This document shows positions 26,938-35,813 of a DNA stretch of 64,000 nucleotides, piece after piece. Source of the DNA: Clavibacter sp. A6099. GTDB taxonomy: Bacteria; Actinomycetota; Actinomycetes; Actinomycetales; Microbacteriaceae. Both the position numbers and the translations under genes were made by a program. Location of the stretch: contig NZ_CP083439.1 in assembly GCF_021919125.1 (NCBI RefSeq), positions 434,001 through 498,000 on the forward strand. Reading direction: 5' to 3'. The notes below the pieces were generated by a model. It ran no database searches and had not been told where the DNA came from. It was given only the letters and a program-made list of their open reading frames with translations. The first letter of the stretch is position 1, and each line of letters begins with the position of its first letter.

Positions 26938-26943
26938 ATCGTA
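26938..26943 (-). promoter_or_regulatory. -10 hexamer TACGAT of the ASCH gene
   Basis: TACGAT, six bases, ATG. Predicts a leaderless transcript. Confidence 0.5.
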
Positions 26944-27046
26944 GGAGCGCCGCCGCGTCAACCCCCTCCGCCTCCCCGGACGCCGCGCGCCCTCCGGGCC
27001 AGGCTGGAAGGGACCCAGGACGCAGGACCACAGGAAGGCGCATCGC

Positions 27047-27955
27047 ATGAGCGAGATCCGCAACGGCGGCAACCAGTACGAGATCCAGGACCCGATCGCG
27101 CAGTACCCGTCGCCGCCGTTCCCTCAGCAGGAGCAGACGGGCCCCGGCGACGAGCTGCGGTTCGAGCCGACGCCCGACCACGGCCAGGACAGCTACGTCG
27201 GCTTCGGCCGCCTGGAGGGCCGCAAGGTGCTCATCACGGGCGCCGACTCCGGCATCGGCAAGGCCGTCGCGATCGCGTTCGCGCGCGAGGGCGCCGACAT
27301 CGCGCTCAACTTCCTCGACGAGGAGCTCGAGGACGCGCGCGACACCGCATCCACCATCGAGGCCGACGGGCGCACCGCCGCGCTCGTGCCCGGCGACATC
27401 TCCGACGAGACCGCGTGCCAGGACATCGTGCAGGCGTCCGTCGCGGCGCTCGGCGGCCTCGACTGCCTCGTGATGGTCGCCGGATACCAGCGCAACGAGG
27501 ACGACATCCTCGACCTCGACTCCGAGCAGCTCGACCGCACGATGAAGACCAACGTCTACTCGCTGTTCTGGCTGAGCAAGGCCGTGATCCCGCACCTGCC
27601 GAAGGGCGGCAGCATCATCACGACGAGCTCGTCGCAGGCGTACCAGCCGAGCCCGGACAAGATCGACTACGCGGTCTCGAAGGGCGCGATCCGCAACTTC
27701 ACGCAGGGGCTCGCGCAGCAGCTCGCGCCGAAGGGGATCCGCGTCAACTCGGTCGCGCCCGGCCCGTTCTGGACCGTGCTGCAGCCCGTCGGCCAGTCGG
27801 CGTCGGACGTGGAGGAGTTCGGATCCCAGTCGGTCTACGGCCGTCCGGGCCAGCCGGCGGAGATCGCGGCGACGTACGTGTTCCTCGCGAGCCAGGAGTC
27901 GAGCTTCACGAGCGGTGAGACGATCGCGGTGACCGGCGGCACGCCCGTCCACTGA
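27047..27955 (+). CDS. short-chain dehydrogenase (YghA/YdaD-like)
   Basis: 302 residues. A 50-residue extension with QYPSPPFPQQEQTGPG is typical of the YghA/YdaD subgroup that is often induced by general stress. Then VLITGADSGIGKAVAIAFAR (GxxxGxG cofactor site), LVMVAGYQ strand 4, TTSSSQAYQPS catalytic serine and DYAVSKGAI (Tyr-x3-Lys). The substrate is uncertain; aldehydes or sugars in relatives. CAGGAAGG lies upstream of the ATG. Monocistronic. Confidence 0.85.
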   Translation: MSEIRNGGNQYEIQDPIAQYPSPPFPQQEQTGPGDELRFEPTPDHGQDSYVGFGRLEGRKVLITGADSGIGKAVAIAFAREGADIALNFLDEELEDARDTASTIEADGRTAALVPGDISDETACQDIVQASVAALGGLDCLVMVAGYQRNEDDILDLDSEQLDRTMKTNVYSLFWLSKAVIPHLPKGGSIITTSSSQAYQPSPDKIDYAVSKGAIRNFTQGLAQQLAPKGIRVNSVAPGPFWTVLQPVGQSASDVEEFGSQSVYGRPGQPAEIAATYVFLASQESSFTSGETIAVTGGTPVH

Positions 27956-27994
27956 CCGGAGCCGCGAGGGCCGCGGCCGAGGCGGCGGGGCGCG

Positions 27995-28570
27995 TCAGAA
28001 CAGCCGCGCCCCGCAGGCGTCGGCCTCGTCCTCCTCGCCGAGAGGCCGCTCGGTGCGGAGCACGGCCGGGCCGACCGTGAGGATCCCGTCGCCGAGCGGC
28101 TCGCAGCGCACCCCGCCGCGGCCGCGGAGCGCGCGGAAGGCGCCGGGCGCGAGCATCACGTCCATCCACGCGCACGGGTTCGCCGGCCGGTGGCCCTGGA
28201 ACTCGACCGGCCCGTGACCAGAGTCGATGCTGAAGCGCATGCCGCGCAGCCGGTCGACGTCCGCGCCGCGCAGCAGCACGTTGCGGCGCGTGTCGACGGG
28301 GTCCAGTCCCGCCTCGACGCCGAGCTCCCGCGCCACGCGCTCCACCGACTCGACGGCCATCACCGTGACCGCCGCCATGCGGTGGGCGCGCTGGCCGAAG
28401 TAGCGGTCGCCGACGATCCCGAGCCCGGCGCGCACGCGCACCGAGGACCGCGACGGCGGCTCGCCCGGCTCGTCCCGCGGGCCGTCGGACGGGCGTCCCT
28501 CCAGCCGGTGCACCGGCGAGGCGACGAGGAACGCGATCTCCACGCGGTGCTCGTGCGGGAGATCGGCCAT
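27995..28570 (-). CDS. MOSC domain protein
   Basis: 191 residues. VRAGLGIVGDRYFGQ and VDTRRNVLLRGADVDRL are MOSC signatures, and NPCAWMD contains the conserved cysteine that can carry sulfur for molybdenum-cofactor chemistry. Stand-alone MOSC proteins such as YiiM act on N-hydroxylated compounds. The ATG at 28570 follows TACGAT by six bases; an ATG at 28591 overlaps that hexamer and is less likely. Confidence 0.78.
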   Translation of the reverse strand: MADLPHEHRVEIAFLVASPVHRLEGRPSDGPRDEPGEPPSRSSVRVRAGLGIVGDRYFGQRAHRMAAVTVMAVESVERVARELGVEAGLDPVDTRRNVLLRGADVDRLRGMRFSIDSGHGPVEFQGHRPANPCAWMDVMLAPGAFRALRGRGGVRCEPLGDGILTVGPAVLRTERPLGEEDEADACGARLF

Positions 28571-28576
28571 CCGGGA

Positions 28577-28582
28577 ATCGTA
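28577..28582 (-). promoter_or_regulatory. -10 hexamer TACGAT of the MOSC gene
   Basis: TACGAT, six bases, ATG, the same layout as at the ASCH gene. Confidence 0.5.
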
Positions 28583-28678
28583 CGGGCTCATACCACGGGG
28601 TACGTCGGCCAGGGGCGGTCGCTCCACTCGTGGCTATCATCGATAAGCGGGACGGTGTGACCGCATCCGGGGGGTCAC

Positions 28679-30379
28679 GTGGGCGAGCTTGCTCCCTCCG
28701 ACGTGCGGCGCGATCCGGTGTCCCGTGCCCAGGCCGTGCTCCGGAGCATGACGCTCTCGAAGCCGCTGCACGCGCAGCTGCCCTTCATCCTGAGCCTCGC
28801 CGTCGTCGGCGTCGTCGCGGGCGCGGGCGACCTCGACTCCGTGGCCCGTCCCGGATTCGTCGCGGGCACGGTCGTCGCCGCGATCGTCACCATCGTGGCG
28901 GCCGTCGTCCCCTGGGAGCGCATCGACTCCGACTGGGTGGCCGTGCTGCCGATGGTCGACTTCGTGGCGCTCGCCCTCTGCCACGACGCGATCGGCGACC
29001 AGGTGCCGTCGACCGCCTTCCTCATCGTGTTCCCGGTGATCTGGCTGGCGTACGCCTTCGCCCTGCACGTCCTGTGGCTCGGCGCCCTCGGCACGGCGTC
29101 GGTGCTGGCGCTGCCCTACTTCCGGACGGGCACCGTGCCCGAGGGCACGACCGGCTGGTCGCACCTCGTCGTGCTGCCCGTGGTGATGCTCCTCGTGGCC
29201 GTCGCCGTGAACCTGCTCGCCCAGCAGCTGATCCGCCAGCACGCGCGCCTGGAGGACATGCAGCGCGAGCTGACGGGCACGCTCGTCGACCTGCAGGAGC
29301 GCAACTCGATCATCGACGGCGTGCTCGACGCGATCGACGACACCGTCATCGTGCTCGACGCGACGGGCCGCATCATGCTGCGCAACCGCGCGGCCCGCGA
29401 GCTCATGGCTCTCGCCGGCCCCGTGGATCCGGACGACCCGATGCTCGGCCGCCTCGTCTACGAGGAGGACCGCGTGACGGTCGTGCCGCCCGAGCGCCAG
29501 CTCGTGGCCCGGGCCCGCGCCGGCGAGGTCGTCGGCCGGGAGGTGTACTGGATCGGCGAGGGCGGCGCGCAGAAGGCCGTGCTCTCGTCGCTGTCCCCGC
29601 TCGTGGACGCCTCAGGGCGCATGTTCGGGACGGTCGTGGTCAGCACGGACGTGACGGCGCTCGCCCTCGCGGTCACCGAGCGCGAGGACTTCGTCGCGAG
29701 CGTCTCGCACGAGCTGAAGACGCCGCTCACCTCCATCCTCGGGTACGTCGAGCTCATCGCCGACGACCTCGAGGAGGACGACCTCGACGACCGGATCACC
29801 GCCGCCCGCCTCGCGATCGTGGAGCGCAACGCCCAGCGCCTCCTCGGCCTCATCGGCGACCTCCTCACGGCGGCGCAGCACACGCTCGCCGTCAACCGGA
29901 ACCTCGTCGACGTGGGCGAGATCGTCGAGAACGCGCTCGACGTGATCCGCCCCCACGCGCATGCGAGCGGCGTCACCCTGGTCGAGCCGGACTACGAGGA
30001 GCTGGTCGCGGAGGTCGACGCCGTGCGCATCGGCCAGGTGCTCGACAACCTGCTCAGCAACGCGGTGAAGTACACGCCGGAGGGCGGCACGGTCATCACC
30101 GAGGTGGGGGTCGACGGCGACCACTTCCGCCTGTGCGTGACCGACGACGGCGTGGGCATGTCGGCGGAGGACACGTCGCAGCTGTTCACGCGCTTCTTCC
30201 GCACCAACTCCGCCCGCGCGAGCACGGTCGCGGGCGTGGGGCTCGGCCTCAGCATCACGCGCTCGATCGTGGAGGCGCACGACGGGTCCATCGAGGTGGA
30301 GAGCGCCGTCGGCACGGGCACCTCGATGCGCGTGCGGCTGCCGCTCCGCGTCGGGCGTGCCACGTCGCGGCCGACTTGA
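28679..30379 (+). CDS. membrane sensor histidine kinase with PAS-like domain
   Basis: 566 residues. Five or six membrane helices (about 34-190) form the input region, then a coiled linker ELTGTLVDLQERN, a PAS-like domain (about 212-330), HisKA with FVASVSHELKTPLTSILGY (phospho-accepting His near 344) and HATPase with DNLLSNAVKYTPEGG (N box), DDGVGM and GVGLGLSITRS. All catalytic boxes intact. GTG start with GGGGGG upstream. The probable partners are the Hpt-like protein and the convergent response regulator downstream. Confidence 0.85.
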   Translation: MGELAPSDVRRDPVSRAQAVLRSMTLSKPLHAQLPFILSLAVVGVVAGAGDLDSVARPGFVAGTVVAAIVTIVAAVVPWERIDSDWVAVLPMVDFVALALCHDAIGDQVPSTAFLIVFPVIWLAYAFALHVLWLGALGTASVLALPYFRTGTVPEGTTGWSHLVVLPVVMLLVAVAVNLLAQQLIRQHARLEDMQRELTGTLVDLQERNSIIDGVLDAIDDTVIVLDATGRIMLRNRAARELMALAGPVDPDDPMLGRLVYEEDRVTVVPPERQLVARARAGEVVGREVYWIGEGGAQKAVLSSLSPLVDASGRMFGTVVVSTDVTALALAVTEREDFVASVSHELKTPLTSILGYVELIADDLEEDDLDDRITAARLAIVERNAQRLLGLIGDLLTAAQHTLAVNRNLVDVGEIVENALDVIRPHAHASGVTLVEPDYEELVAEVDAVRIGQVLDNLLSNAVKYTPEGGTVITEVGVDGDHFRLCVTDDGVGMSAEDTSQLFTRFFRTNSARASTVAGVGLGLSITRSIVEAHDGSIEVESAVGTGTSMRVRLPLRVGRATSRPT

Positions 30380-30612
30380 GCTGATCTTGTCCCCACCTTG
30401 ATCCGATCCGGCATCCGGCGGTGTCAGGCTCGAGCAACGACGGGGCCACCCGTCCGACACGAGCGATCGAAGGACCGGATGATCCCCCACGACCACCCCG
30501 CGAGCGGCACCCGAGCCGCGCGCACCGGGTGCCGTGCCGGGTCCACGGATGCGCGGCCGGTCCCCGACGGCGGCCTCCCCGGTCCTTCCGATCGTCTCGT
30601 CGGCGGTCGGGC

Positions 30613-31296
30613 GTGAGCGCCCGAGCCGCCCGTGTCCCGCAGCTCCCCCCGCTCCTCGACGTCCGCGTCCTGGAGCAGCTGCTGGGCGAGCTGTCGGACG
30701 AGCCCGGCCCCGCCCGTCTGTCCGTCGTCCCCGCGACGGGCACCCCCGCTCCGCCCCTCGGCGTTCCCGCGCCGGGCGGCGTGACCCCGCCGCGCGGCCA
30801 CCCCGAGCCGCGCCGTGGGACCCCGTCGTCCGGATCCCCCCATCCGGACGACCGCCTCGCGACCCGTGGTGCCCCCGCACCCGGTCGCGGGCAGGCGCCG
30901 GCCGGATCCCCCCGTCCGGTCGGCGCCCTCACCTCCGCCCCCGCCGCCTCGGAGCCGACGTGCCCCGGAGCGCTCACCGACGGGCAGCACGCCTGCGTCG
31001 ACTTCCTGCGCTTCTTCGTCGACCTGTGGCCGAGCCGCTGGGAGCGCCTCGACGCCGCCGTGCGCGCCGCCGACCGCGCGGCCGCGCTCGACGCGTGCCT
31101 GAGCGTGAAGAGCTCGGCGGCGATGGTGGGAGCGCTCCTGCTTAGCGACGTCGCGGCGCACCTCGAGCTGGCGATCCGCTCCGCCGACCACGCCCGTGCC
31201 GCGGCCATGCTGCCGGAGCTCGGCGAGGTGGGCGAGCGGAGCATGGACGCGATGCGCTCGTGGATCCGCGCGGAGGCGGGACACCCGCCCGACTAG
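30613..31296 (+). CDS. Hpt-like protein without the phospho-accepting histidine
   Basis: 227 residues from a GTG with no clear ribosome site, so the start is uncertain. Residues 12-28 (PPLLDVRVLEQLLGELS) resemble the first helix of an Hpt domain; a Pro/Gly/Arg-rich insert of about 95 residues follows; then FLRFFVDLWPSRWERLDAAV and DACLSVKSSAAMVGALLL resume the four-helix bundle. In Hpt domains the motif is A-H-x-L-K-G-S; here it is C-L-S-V-K-S-S, so the histidine is Leu163. It may bind kinase or regulator without passing phosphate. Confidence 0.6.
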   Translation: MSARAARVPQLPPLLDVRVLEQLLGELSDEPGPARLSVVPATGTPAPPLGVPAPGGVTPPRGHPEPRRGTPSSGSPHPDDRLATRGAPAPGRGQAPAGSPRPVGALTSAPAASEPTCPGALTDGQHACVDFLRFFVDLWPSRWERLDAAVRAADRAAALDACLSVKSSAAMVGALLLSDVAAHLELAIRSADHARAAAMLPELGEVGERSMDAMRSWIRAEAGHPPD

Positions 31297-31411
31297 ACCC
31301 GTGCGCGAGGCCGCCCCGGCGGCCGACGCGCACGCCCGACCGGCTCCCGCGACAGGCCGGTCGGAGGAACGGAGCGGGATCCCACCCGAGGGGACCCCGA
31401 TCCACGGCGCA

Positions 31412-31443
31412 GCTGCCGCGGGACCCACCGGTCCCGCGGCAGC
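31412..31443. terminator. bidirectional terminator between Hpt-like and regulator genes
   Basis: GCTGCCGCGGGACC pairs perfectly over 14 bases with 31430-31443 around a CACC loop. It lies between convergent genes and can serve both. Confidence 0.8.
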
Positions 31444-31494
31444 CCCCTGAGTCCCGTCGGCGAGCGGTGCGAGCAGCGAGCGGCGCCCGGCGCC

Positions 31495-32364
31495 TCAGCC
31501 GCGCGGCGGCGCGAGCCGGTAGCCGACGCCGCGCACCGTCTGGATCCACCGCGCCTCGCGCGGGTCGTCGTGCAGCTTCCGGCGCAGGTTGCCGAGGTGC
31601 ACCTCCACGGCGCGCTCCTCCGGCTCGGTGGACGAGGCGACGGCATAGGAGCCGCTGCGGATGTCGCGCACGAGGTCGCCCTTGGTGCGCACGCGACCGC
31701 CGCTCGCGAGGATCGAGGCCAGCAGGTCGAACTCGGTGCGCGTGAGGTCGACCGGCTCGCCGTCGACCGTGACGTGGCGGGTGCCCTCGTCGAGCTCGAG
31801 GCCGTTGTGACGGAGGACGTCGGCGTCGTCCGTCGCGGCATCGGCCGGTGGGGCGGGCGAGAGGGCGGGCGAGACGACGGCCGTGGTGGCGGAGGACGCG
31901 GGCTGCCTCGGCTCCTCCGCGTCGGCGGCCGTGCCCGGGGCGTCGGATGCGGCCGGCATCCCGGCAGCGGGCGTCGCCGTCGCGTCCCCGCCGCCGCGCG
32001 GTCGGCGCATCATGGCCGAGATGCGGGCGCGGAGCTCGCGCGGACGGAACGGCTTCACGATGTAGTCGTCGGCGCCGGCCTCGAGCCCGAGCAGGGTGTC
32101 GACCTCCTCGCCCTGCGCCGTGAGCATCACGATGTAGGCGTCGCTCACGAGGCGGATGCGGCGCGCGGCCTCGAAGCCGTCGAAGTCGGGCAGGCCCACG
32201 TCGAGCGTGATGACGTCGGGGGAGACCTCCTCGGCCAGCCGCACGCCGTCGGTCGCGGTGCCGGCGGAGTGCACCTCGAAGCCGCCCTGGCGCAGGACCA
32301 CCTCGAGCAGCTGGCGGATGTCGCCGTCGTCCTCGATGACCAGAGCCACACGTCCGCTGTCCAC
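31495..32364 (-). CDS. OmpR/PhoB-type response regulator
   Basis: 289 residues. Receiver domain: acidic pair EDD at 11-13, phospho-acceptor in TLDVGLPD (Asp55), MLTAQ (Thr82) and VKPF (Lys104). Winged helix about 195-288 with VDLTRTEFDLLASILAS, EVHLGNLRRKL and IQTVRGVGYRL. The linker between them is about 70 residues of Ala/Pro/Thr, much longer than usual. GTG start after AGGGGG. Convergent to the kinase/Hpt pair and its likely output. Confidence 0.87.
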   Translation of the reverse strand: MDSGRVALVIEDDGDIRQLLEVVLRQGGFEVHSAGTATDGVRLAEEVSPDVITLDVGLPDFDGFEAARRIRLVSDAYIVMLTAQGEEVDTLLGLEAGADDYIVKPFRPRELRARISAMMRRPRGGGDATATPAAGMPAASDAPGTAADAEEPRQPASSATTAVVSPALSPAPPADAATDDADVLRHNGLELDEGTRHVTVDGEPVDLTRTEFDLLASILASGGRVRTKGDLVRDIRSGSYAVASSTEPEERAVEVHLGNLRRKLHDDPREARWIQTVRGVGYRLAPPRG

Positions 32365-32494
32365 TACCGCCCCCTCGCATGCCGCGTGCGCGGCCGTACC
32401 CCCGGATCCGCGTCAGGCGCGCCGGACCTCCCACGCTAGCGGACCGCCGCACCCCCGCCTCCGCGGCGGCGGGCCGCCGGGCCGGCGCACGGGA

Positions 32495-33130
32495 TCAGGT
32501 GACGGGGGAGGAGCCGGGCACCGCGACGAGCACGAGCGCGGCGCCGAGGATGTACGCCGCGAGCGACGCGCCCACGCCGATGAGGAGCACCAGCCATGGC
32601 CGGGTGCGCCCGCGGATCATGCCGACGAGCGCGACGATGACGGCGATCCCCGTGAGCATCAGCGGGCCCGCGACGGCGATCCCGTAGCCGATCGTGAAGA
32701 GCGAGTCGCGGCAGACGTAGGCGTCGACGTCGCACGCGTCGGTGACGAAGATCAGGCCGAGCCCCATGGCGCCGATCGTGCCGCCCACGATCGCGGCGAC
32801 GAGCATCGAGACGAGCGTGGTGACGAGGACCCGGCGGTCGATCCGGCGGATCCAGCGCGGCACCCAGTCGGGGCCGGGCAGGTCCTCGTCCCGGCGTCCG
32901 CGGTCGTCGTCCCGGCGAGCGGCGGAAGCATCGCGCGCGACGCTCCGCTCCGACGGACGGCGGATGACCTCGGTCGCGTCGGGGTCCCGGGACGACCGGC
33001 GCGGGATGGTCGGCAGCGTGATCGTCGGCAGCTGCGGCAGGCGTCGGCTGCGGGCGGGCGGGCCGGCGGAGCGGCGTCCGCGGTCGGCGCGGCGGCCACG
33101 CTCGGGGGTCGCGTCGTCGTCGGGGGTCAC
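32495..33130 (-). CDS. membrane protein with disordered basic amino end
   Basis: 211 residues: 100 residues rich in Arg/Asp, then RRVLVTTLVSMLVAAIVGGTIG (helix 1), a short external loop with two cysteines (ACDVDAYVC) that may form a disulfide, FTIGYGIAVAGPLMLTGIAVIVAL (helix 2) and WLVLLIGVGASLAAYILGAALVL (helix 3). No family recognised. TAGTCT lies six bases before the GTG. Confidence 0.6.
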   Translation of the reverse strand: MTPDDDATPERGRRADRGRRSAGPPARSRRLPQLPTITLPTIPRRSSRDPDATEVIRRPSERSVARDASAARRDDDRGRRDEDLPGPDWVPRWIRRIDRRVLVTTLVSMLVAAIVGGTIGAMGLGLIFVTDACDVDAYVCRDSLFTIGYGIAVAGPLMLTGIAVIVALVGMIRGRTRPWLVLLIGVGASLAAYILGAALVLVAVPGSSPVT

Positions 33131-33136
33131 GGAACG

Positions 33137-33142
33137 AGACTA
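33137..33142 (-). promoter_or_regulatory. -10 hexamer TAGTCT
   Basis: TAGTCT, six bases, GTG of the membrane-protein gene. Confidence 0.45.
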
Positions 33143-33218
33143 CGGGGCGCGTCCCGCCGGGCCGGAATCGGCGGGATCGGCGGGAGGCCGAGCGGCCATG
33201 CCGGCGCGGGGCGGATGG

Positions 33219-34055
33219 TCAGAAGATCATCGGCCGGTCGTCGTCGAGCTCGGTCTCGACGTCGAGGTCCACGGCCACCGGCACGTGGTCGCTCGGGCCG
33301 TCGCCCTTGCGCTCGTCGCGGTGGATCCGGGGCGCATCCACGAGCTCGGCGAACCGGCCGTTGCCGAGGATGAAGTCGATCCGCATGCCCTCGTTCCGCG
33401 GGAACCGCAGCTGCTGGTAGTCCCAGTACGTGTAGCCGTCGGGGATCGACGGCCGCACGACGTCCGCGAGCCCGGCGTCGAGGAACGCGGCGAACGCGGC
33501 GCGCTCCGGCTCGGACGTGTGCGTCTTGCCCTCGAACAGCGCCGGATCCCAGACGTCGGTGTCGAGCGGCGCCACGTTCCAGTCGCCCATGAGCGCGAGC
33601 GGGGTGGCGGGATCCGCGGCGAGCCAGGCGCGGGTGTCGGCGGCCAGCGCCTGGAGCCACTCGAGCTTGTAGGAGTAGTGCGGGTCGTCGAGGGCGCGGC
33701 CGTTCGGCACGTAGAGGCTCCAGAGGCGGACGCCCGCGACGGTCGCGCCCATGGCGCGCGCCTCGAGCGGCGGCTGCCCGGAGGCGTCGGGCTTGCCGAA
33801 GCGCGGCATCCCCTCGAAGGTCGTCACGACGTCCTCGAGGGGCAGGCGGCTCGCGATCGCGACGCCGTTCCACTGGCTGAGCCCGTGCACGGCGACCTCG
33901 TAGCCGGCCTCCTCGAACGCCGCCATCGGGAACTGCTCGGGCTTGCACTTGATCTCCTGCATCGCCAGCACGTCGACGTCCTCGCGCACGAGCCAGTCGA
34001 CGACGCGGCCCACGCGGGTGCGGATGGAGTTGACGTTCCAGGTGGCGACGCGCAT
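33219..34055 (-). CDS. xthA: exodeoxyribonuclease III / AP endonuclease
   Basis: 278 residues, full length. Endonuclease/exonuclease/phosphatase fold with ATWNVNSIR, MQEIKC (metal-binding Glu), YVPNG, GDWNVAP (catalytic Asp and Asn), RIDFILG and GPSDHVPV (catalytic Asp-His). Cuts DNA at abasic sites and trims 3' blocking groups in base-excision repair. TACCGT six bases before the ATG predicts a leaderless mRNA. Confidence 0.9.
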   Translation of the reverse strand: MRVATWNVNSIRTRVGRVVDWLVREDVDVLAMQEIKCKPEQFPMAAFEEAGYEVAVHGLSQWNGVAIASRLPLEDVVTTFEGMPRFGKPDASGQPPLEARAMGATVAGVRLWSLYVPNGRALDDPHYSYKLEWLQALAADTRAWLAADPATPLALMGDWNVAPLDTDVWDPALFEGKTHTSEPERAAFAAFLDAGLADVVRPSIPDGYTYWDYQQLRFPRNEGMRIDFILGNGRFAELVDAPRIHRDERKGDGPSDHVPVAVDLDVETELDDDRPMIF

Positions 34056-34061
34056 GCGTCC

Positions 34062-34067
34062 ACGGTA
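34062..34067 (-). promoter_or_regulatory. -10 hexamer TACCGT of xthA
   Basis: TACCGT, six bases, ATG. Confidence 0.5.
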
Positions 34068-34102
34068 CCGGGAGCGGGCGGGGCGGCCGTCCGCGCGGAG
34101 GG

Positions 34103-34495
34103 TCAGCCGATGCTGCCGATGCGCACCGTGACAGCGGCCCGCGCGGCGGCCTCGGCACCCACCGACTCGGCGAGGCGCGCGCGGATGGCGTCGACCGCGG
34201 CGCGCGCGGTGTCGCTCGCGCGGCCGGACGCGTCCACCGCGATGGACGCCTCGACGAGCACGGTGCCCTCGCCGGTCTCGACGGTGACGAGCTGCTCGAC
34301 GGCCGTGGAGGATCCGGCCACGACGCCCTCGACCACCTGCTGGGCGGCCAGCAGGATCGGCGAACGCGGCGCGTAGACGTCGGCCACGCCCGCGACGCCG
34401 CGGAGGACGGCGGTCAGGTCGCGCGACAGGTCGGCGGGCGCGGGGAGCGGCACGGGGACGGGCGCGGCGGCCGATGCGTCATCGTCGAGGGTCAT
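34103..34495 (-). CDS. small Asp23-like protein of the ECF operon
   Basis: 130 residues. Pro/Ala-rich start, then DLTAVLRGVAGVADVYAPRSP and, after a short link, VLVEASIAVDASGRASDTARAAVDAIRARL and AAVTVRIGSI. This strand-helix-strand pattern matches the carboxyl half of Asp23/Gls24 proteins encoded at 35814. It overlaps the upstream gene by 17 bases and ends the sigma-factor operon. Assignment rests on pattern rather than clear identity. Confidence 0.6.
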   Translation of the reverse strand: MTLDDDASAAAPVPVPLPAPADLSRDLTAVLRGVAGVADVYAPRSPILLAAQQVVEGVVAGSSTAVEQLVTVETGEGTVLVEASIAVDASGRASDTARAAVDAIRARLAESVGAEAAARAAVTVRIGSIG

Positions 34496-35129
34496 CTCCG
34501 GCCTCCTCCTGCACGGGACGCGCCTGCACGTCCACCACGGTCACGTCGATCGCCTCGACGCGCAGCTCGGTGTGCCGGAGCAGGGCCGCGTGCACCCGCT
34601 CGCGCACGCGCTGCGCGAGCTCGGGCAGCGGCTCCCCCCACACGACGCTCAGGGTGAGCGCCACCCGCACGGGCTCGCCGGCGCGCGTGACGTCGCCGTC
34701 GAGCGTGCACCGGCCGACGAGGACGCCCGGCACCTCGTCCCCGGCCTGCCGCACCAGGGTGCGCACGGCGCCCTCGGTGAGCGCGAGGCGGACGGCCGGA
34801 TCCGGGTGGGAGAGCGGGATGTCGCGGCCGGCGCGCGACTCGCGGCTGATGTGGGCGAGCACGCCGCGGAAGAAGTCGTCGCCGGGCGCCTCCTGCTCCT
34901 CGGCCTCGACCTGCACGAGCTCGCGGCCGAGGTCGCGCATGCGCTCGAGGGCGCGGAGCGCGTTGCGGGTCTCGGGGTCGTCCTCGTAGGCGGCGATGCG
35001 CGGGGTGCGCCCGCGGTCGAGGTAGTCGGCGAGGGCGGCCATGTCGAGGGGCGCGCCGTCGGCGTCGAGCGCGGGTGCGGGATCCACGGGCAGGCGCTCC
35101 CCGGGATCGCCCGGTCCGGTGCCGCTCAT
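34479..35129 (-). CDS. Asp23-like protein with anti-sigma-like amino end
   Basis: 216 residues. The amino half MAALADYLDRGRTPRIAAYE with a charged helix around DPETRNALRALERM is like short anti-sigma or sigma-binding segments. The second half, VRVALTLSVVWGEPLPELAQ then RVRERVHAALLRHTELRVEA and IDVTVVDV, matches the Asp23 core VTLVAEYGVPLQDIA at 35814. The start at 35129 gives an ATGA overlap with the sigma gene and places GGAGG seven bases upstream; an ATG at 35135 is worse. Probably controls the sigma factor; inference. Confidence 0.6.
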   Translation of the reverse strand: MSGTGPGDPGERLPVDPAPALDADGAPLDMAALADYLDRGRTPRIAAYEDDPETRNALRALERMRDLGRELVQVEAEEQEAPGDDFFRGVLAHISRESRAGRDIPLSHPDPAVRLALTEGAVRTLVRQAGDEVPGVLVGRCTLDGDVTRAGEPVRVALTLSVVWGEPLPELAQRVRERVHAALLRHTELRVEAIDVTVVDVQARPVQEEAGDDPRR

Positions 35130-35680
35130 CGCCATTCCTCCATGCTCGTCATCACGGTGGTGCGCGCCCGGGACAGCCGGCCGCGCACGGTCGAGGGCGT
35201 CGAGCCCAGCCTCTCGGCGATCTCCTCGTACGAGAAGCCTCCCACCTCGCGCAGCATCCACACCTCGCGCTGCTCGCGCGGCAGCGCGTCGAGCACCGCC
35301 GCCAGCGCGCGCATCTGCGACGACGTCTCCGCGTCGCGCTCGGGGGACGTGAGCCGGTCGGCGATCTCGTGGTCGTCGATGTCGTCGGCGGGACGGCGGG
35401 CGCGGATCCGGTCGATGGACTTCCGGCTGACGATCTGCAGCAGCCAGCTCTTCACGCGGTCGGGCTTCTCGAGCGTCGGCAGGCGGTCCCACGCGGTGAT
35501 GAGCGCCTCCTGCACGGCGTCGTCCGCGTCGGCGCGGGATCCGGTGAGCCGGATCGCGAACGCGCGCATGTAGGGGGCGTGCCGGCGGACCAGCACCTCG
35601 AACGCCCGGGCGTCCCCGTCGGCCGCGCGCTCGGCCAGGATGCCGTCGCCCGCGTCCTGCAACGAGGAGGAGAGGGCCAT
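35126..35680 (-). CDS. ECF-type RNA polymerase sigma factor
   Basis: 184 residues with only regions 2 and 4. Region 2: HAPYMRAFAIRLTGSRADADDAVQEALITAWDRL; region 4: LPREQREVWMLREVGGFSYEEIAERLG and TPSTVRGRLSRAR. No membrane anti-sigma is adjacent; instead the next two genes encode Asp23-like proteins, one overlapping by ATGA. Divergent from an Asp23/Gls24 gene, which is its likely target. Confidence 0.85.
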   Translation of the reverse strand: MALSSSLQDAGDGILAERAADGDARAFEVLVRRHAPYMRAFAIRLTGSRADADDAVQEALITAWDRLPTLEKPDRVKSWLLQIVSRKSIDRIRARRPADDIDDHEIADRLTSPERDAETSSQMRALAAVLDALPREQREVWMLREVGGFSYEEIAERLGSTPSTVRGRLSRARTTVMTSMEEWR

Positions 35681-35732
35681 GCCGTACCTCCGTGTGCGCT
35701 GGGAGACGAGGCGGATCCGGGAGCGATCCGTG

Positions 35733-35750
35733 ACGGACCACGCCGTCCGT
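35733..35750. promoter_or_regulatory. palindrome between the sigma and asp23 genes
   Basis: ACGGAC, six bases, GTCCGT, near the middle of the 133-base divergent intergenic region. Candidate regulatory site for one or both directions. Confidence 0.4.
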
Positions 35751-35813
35751 GCGTCTCACCCATGATTACCACAGCCGCGCCCGGGCGACCGGGCATCCAC
35801 GAGGAGGAACCGC

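Noticed and set aside
30380-30612. Small gene in the gap between kinase and Hpt-like gene
   Set aside because: The region has open frames only because of high GC; no ribosome site, -10 hexamer or family resemblance was seen.
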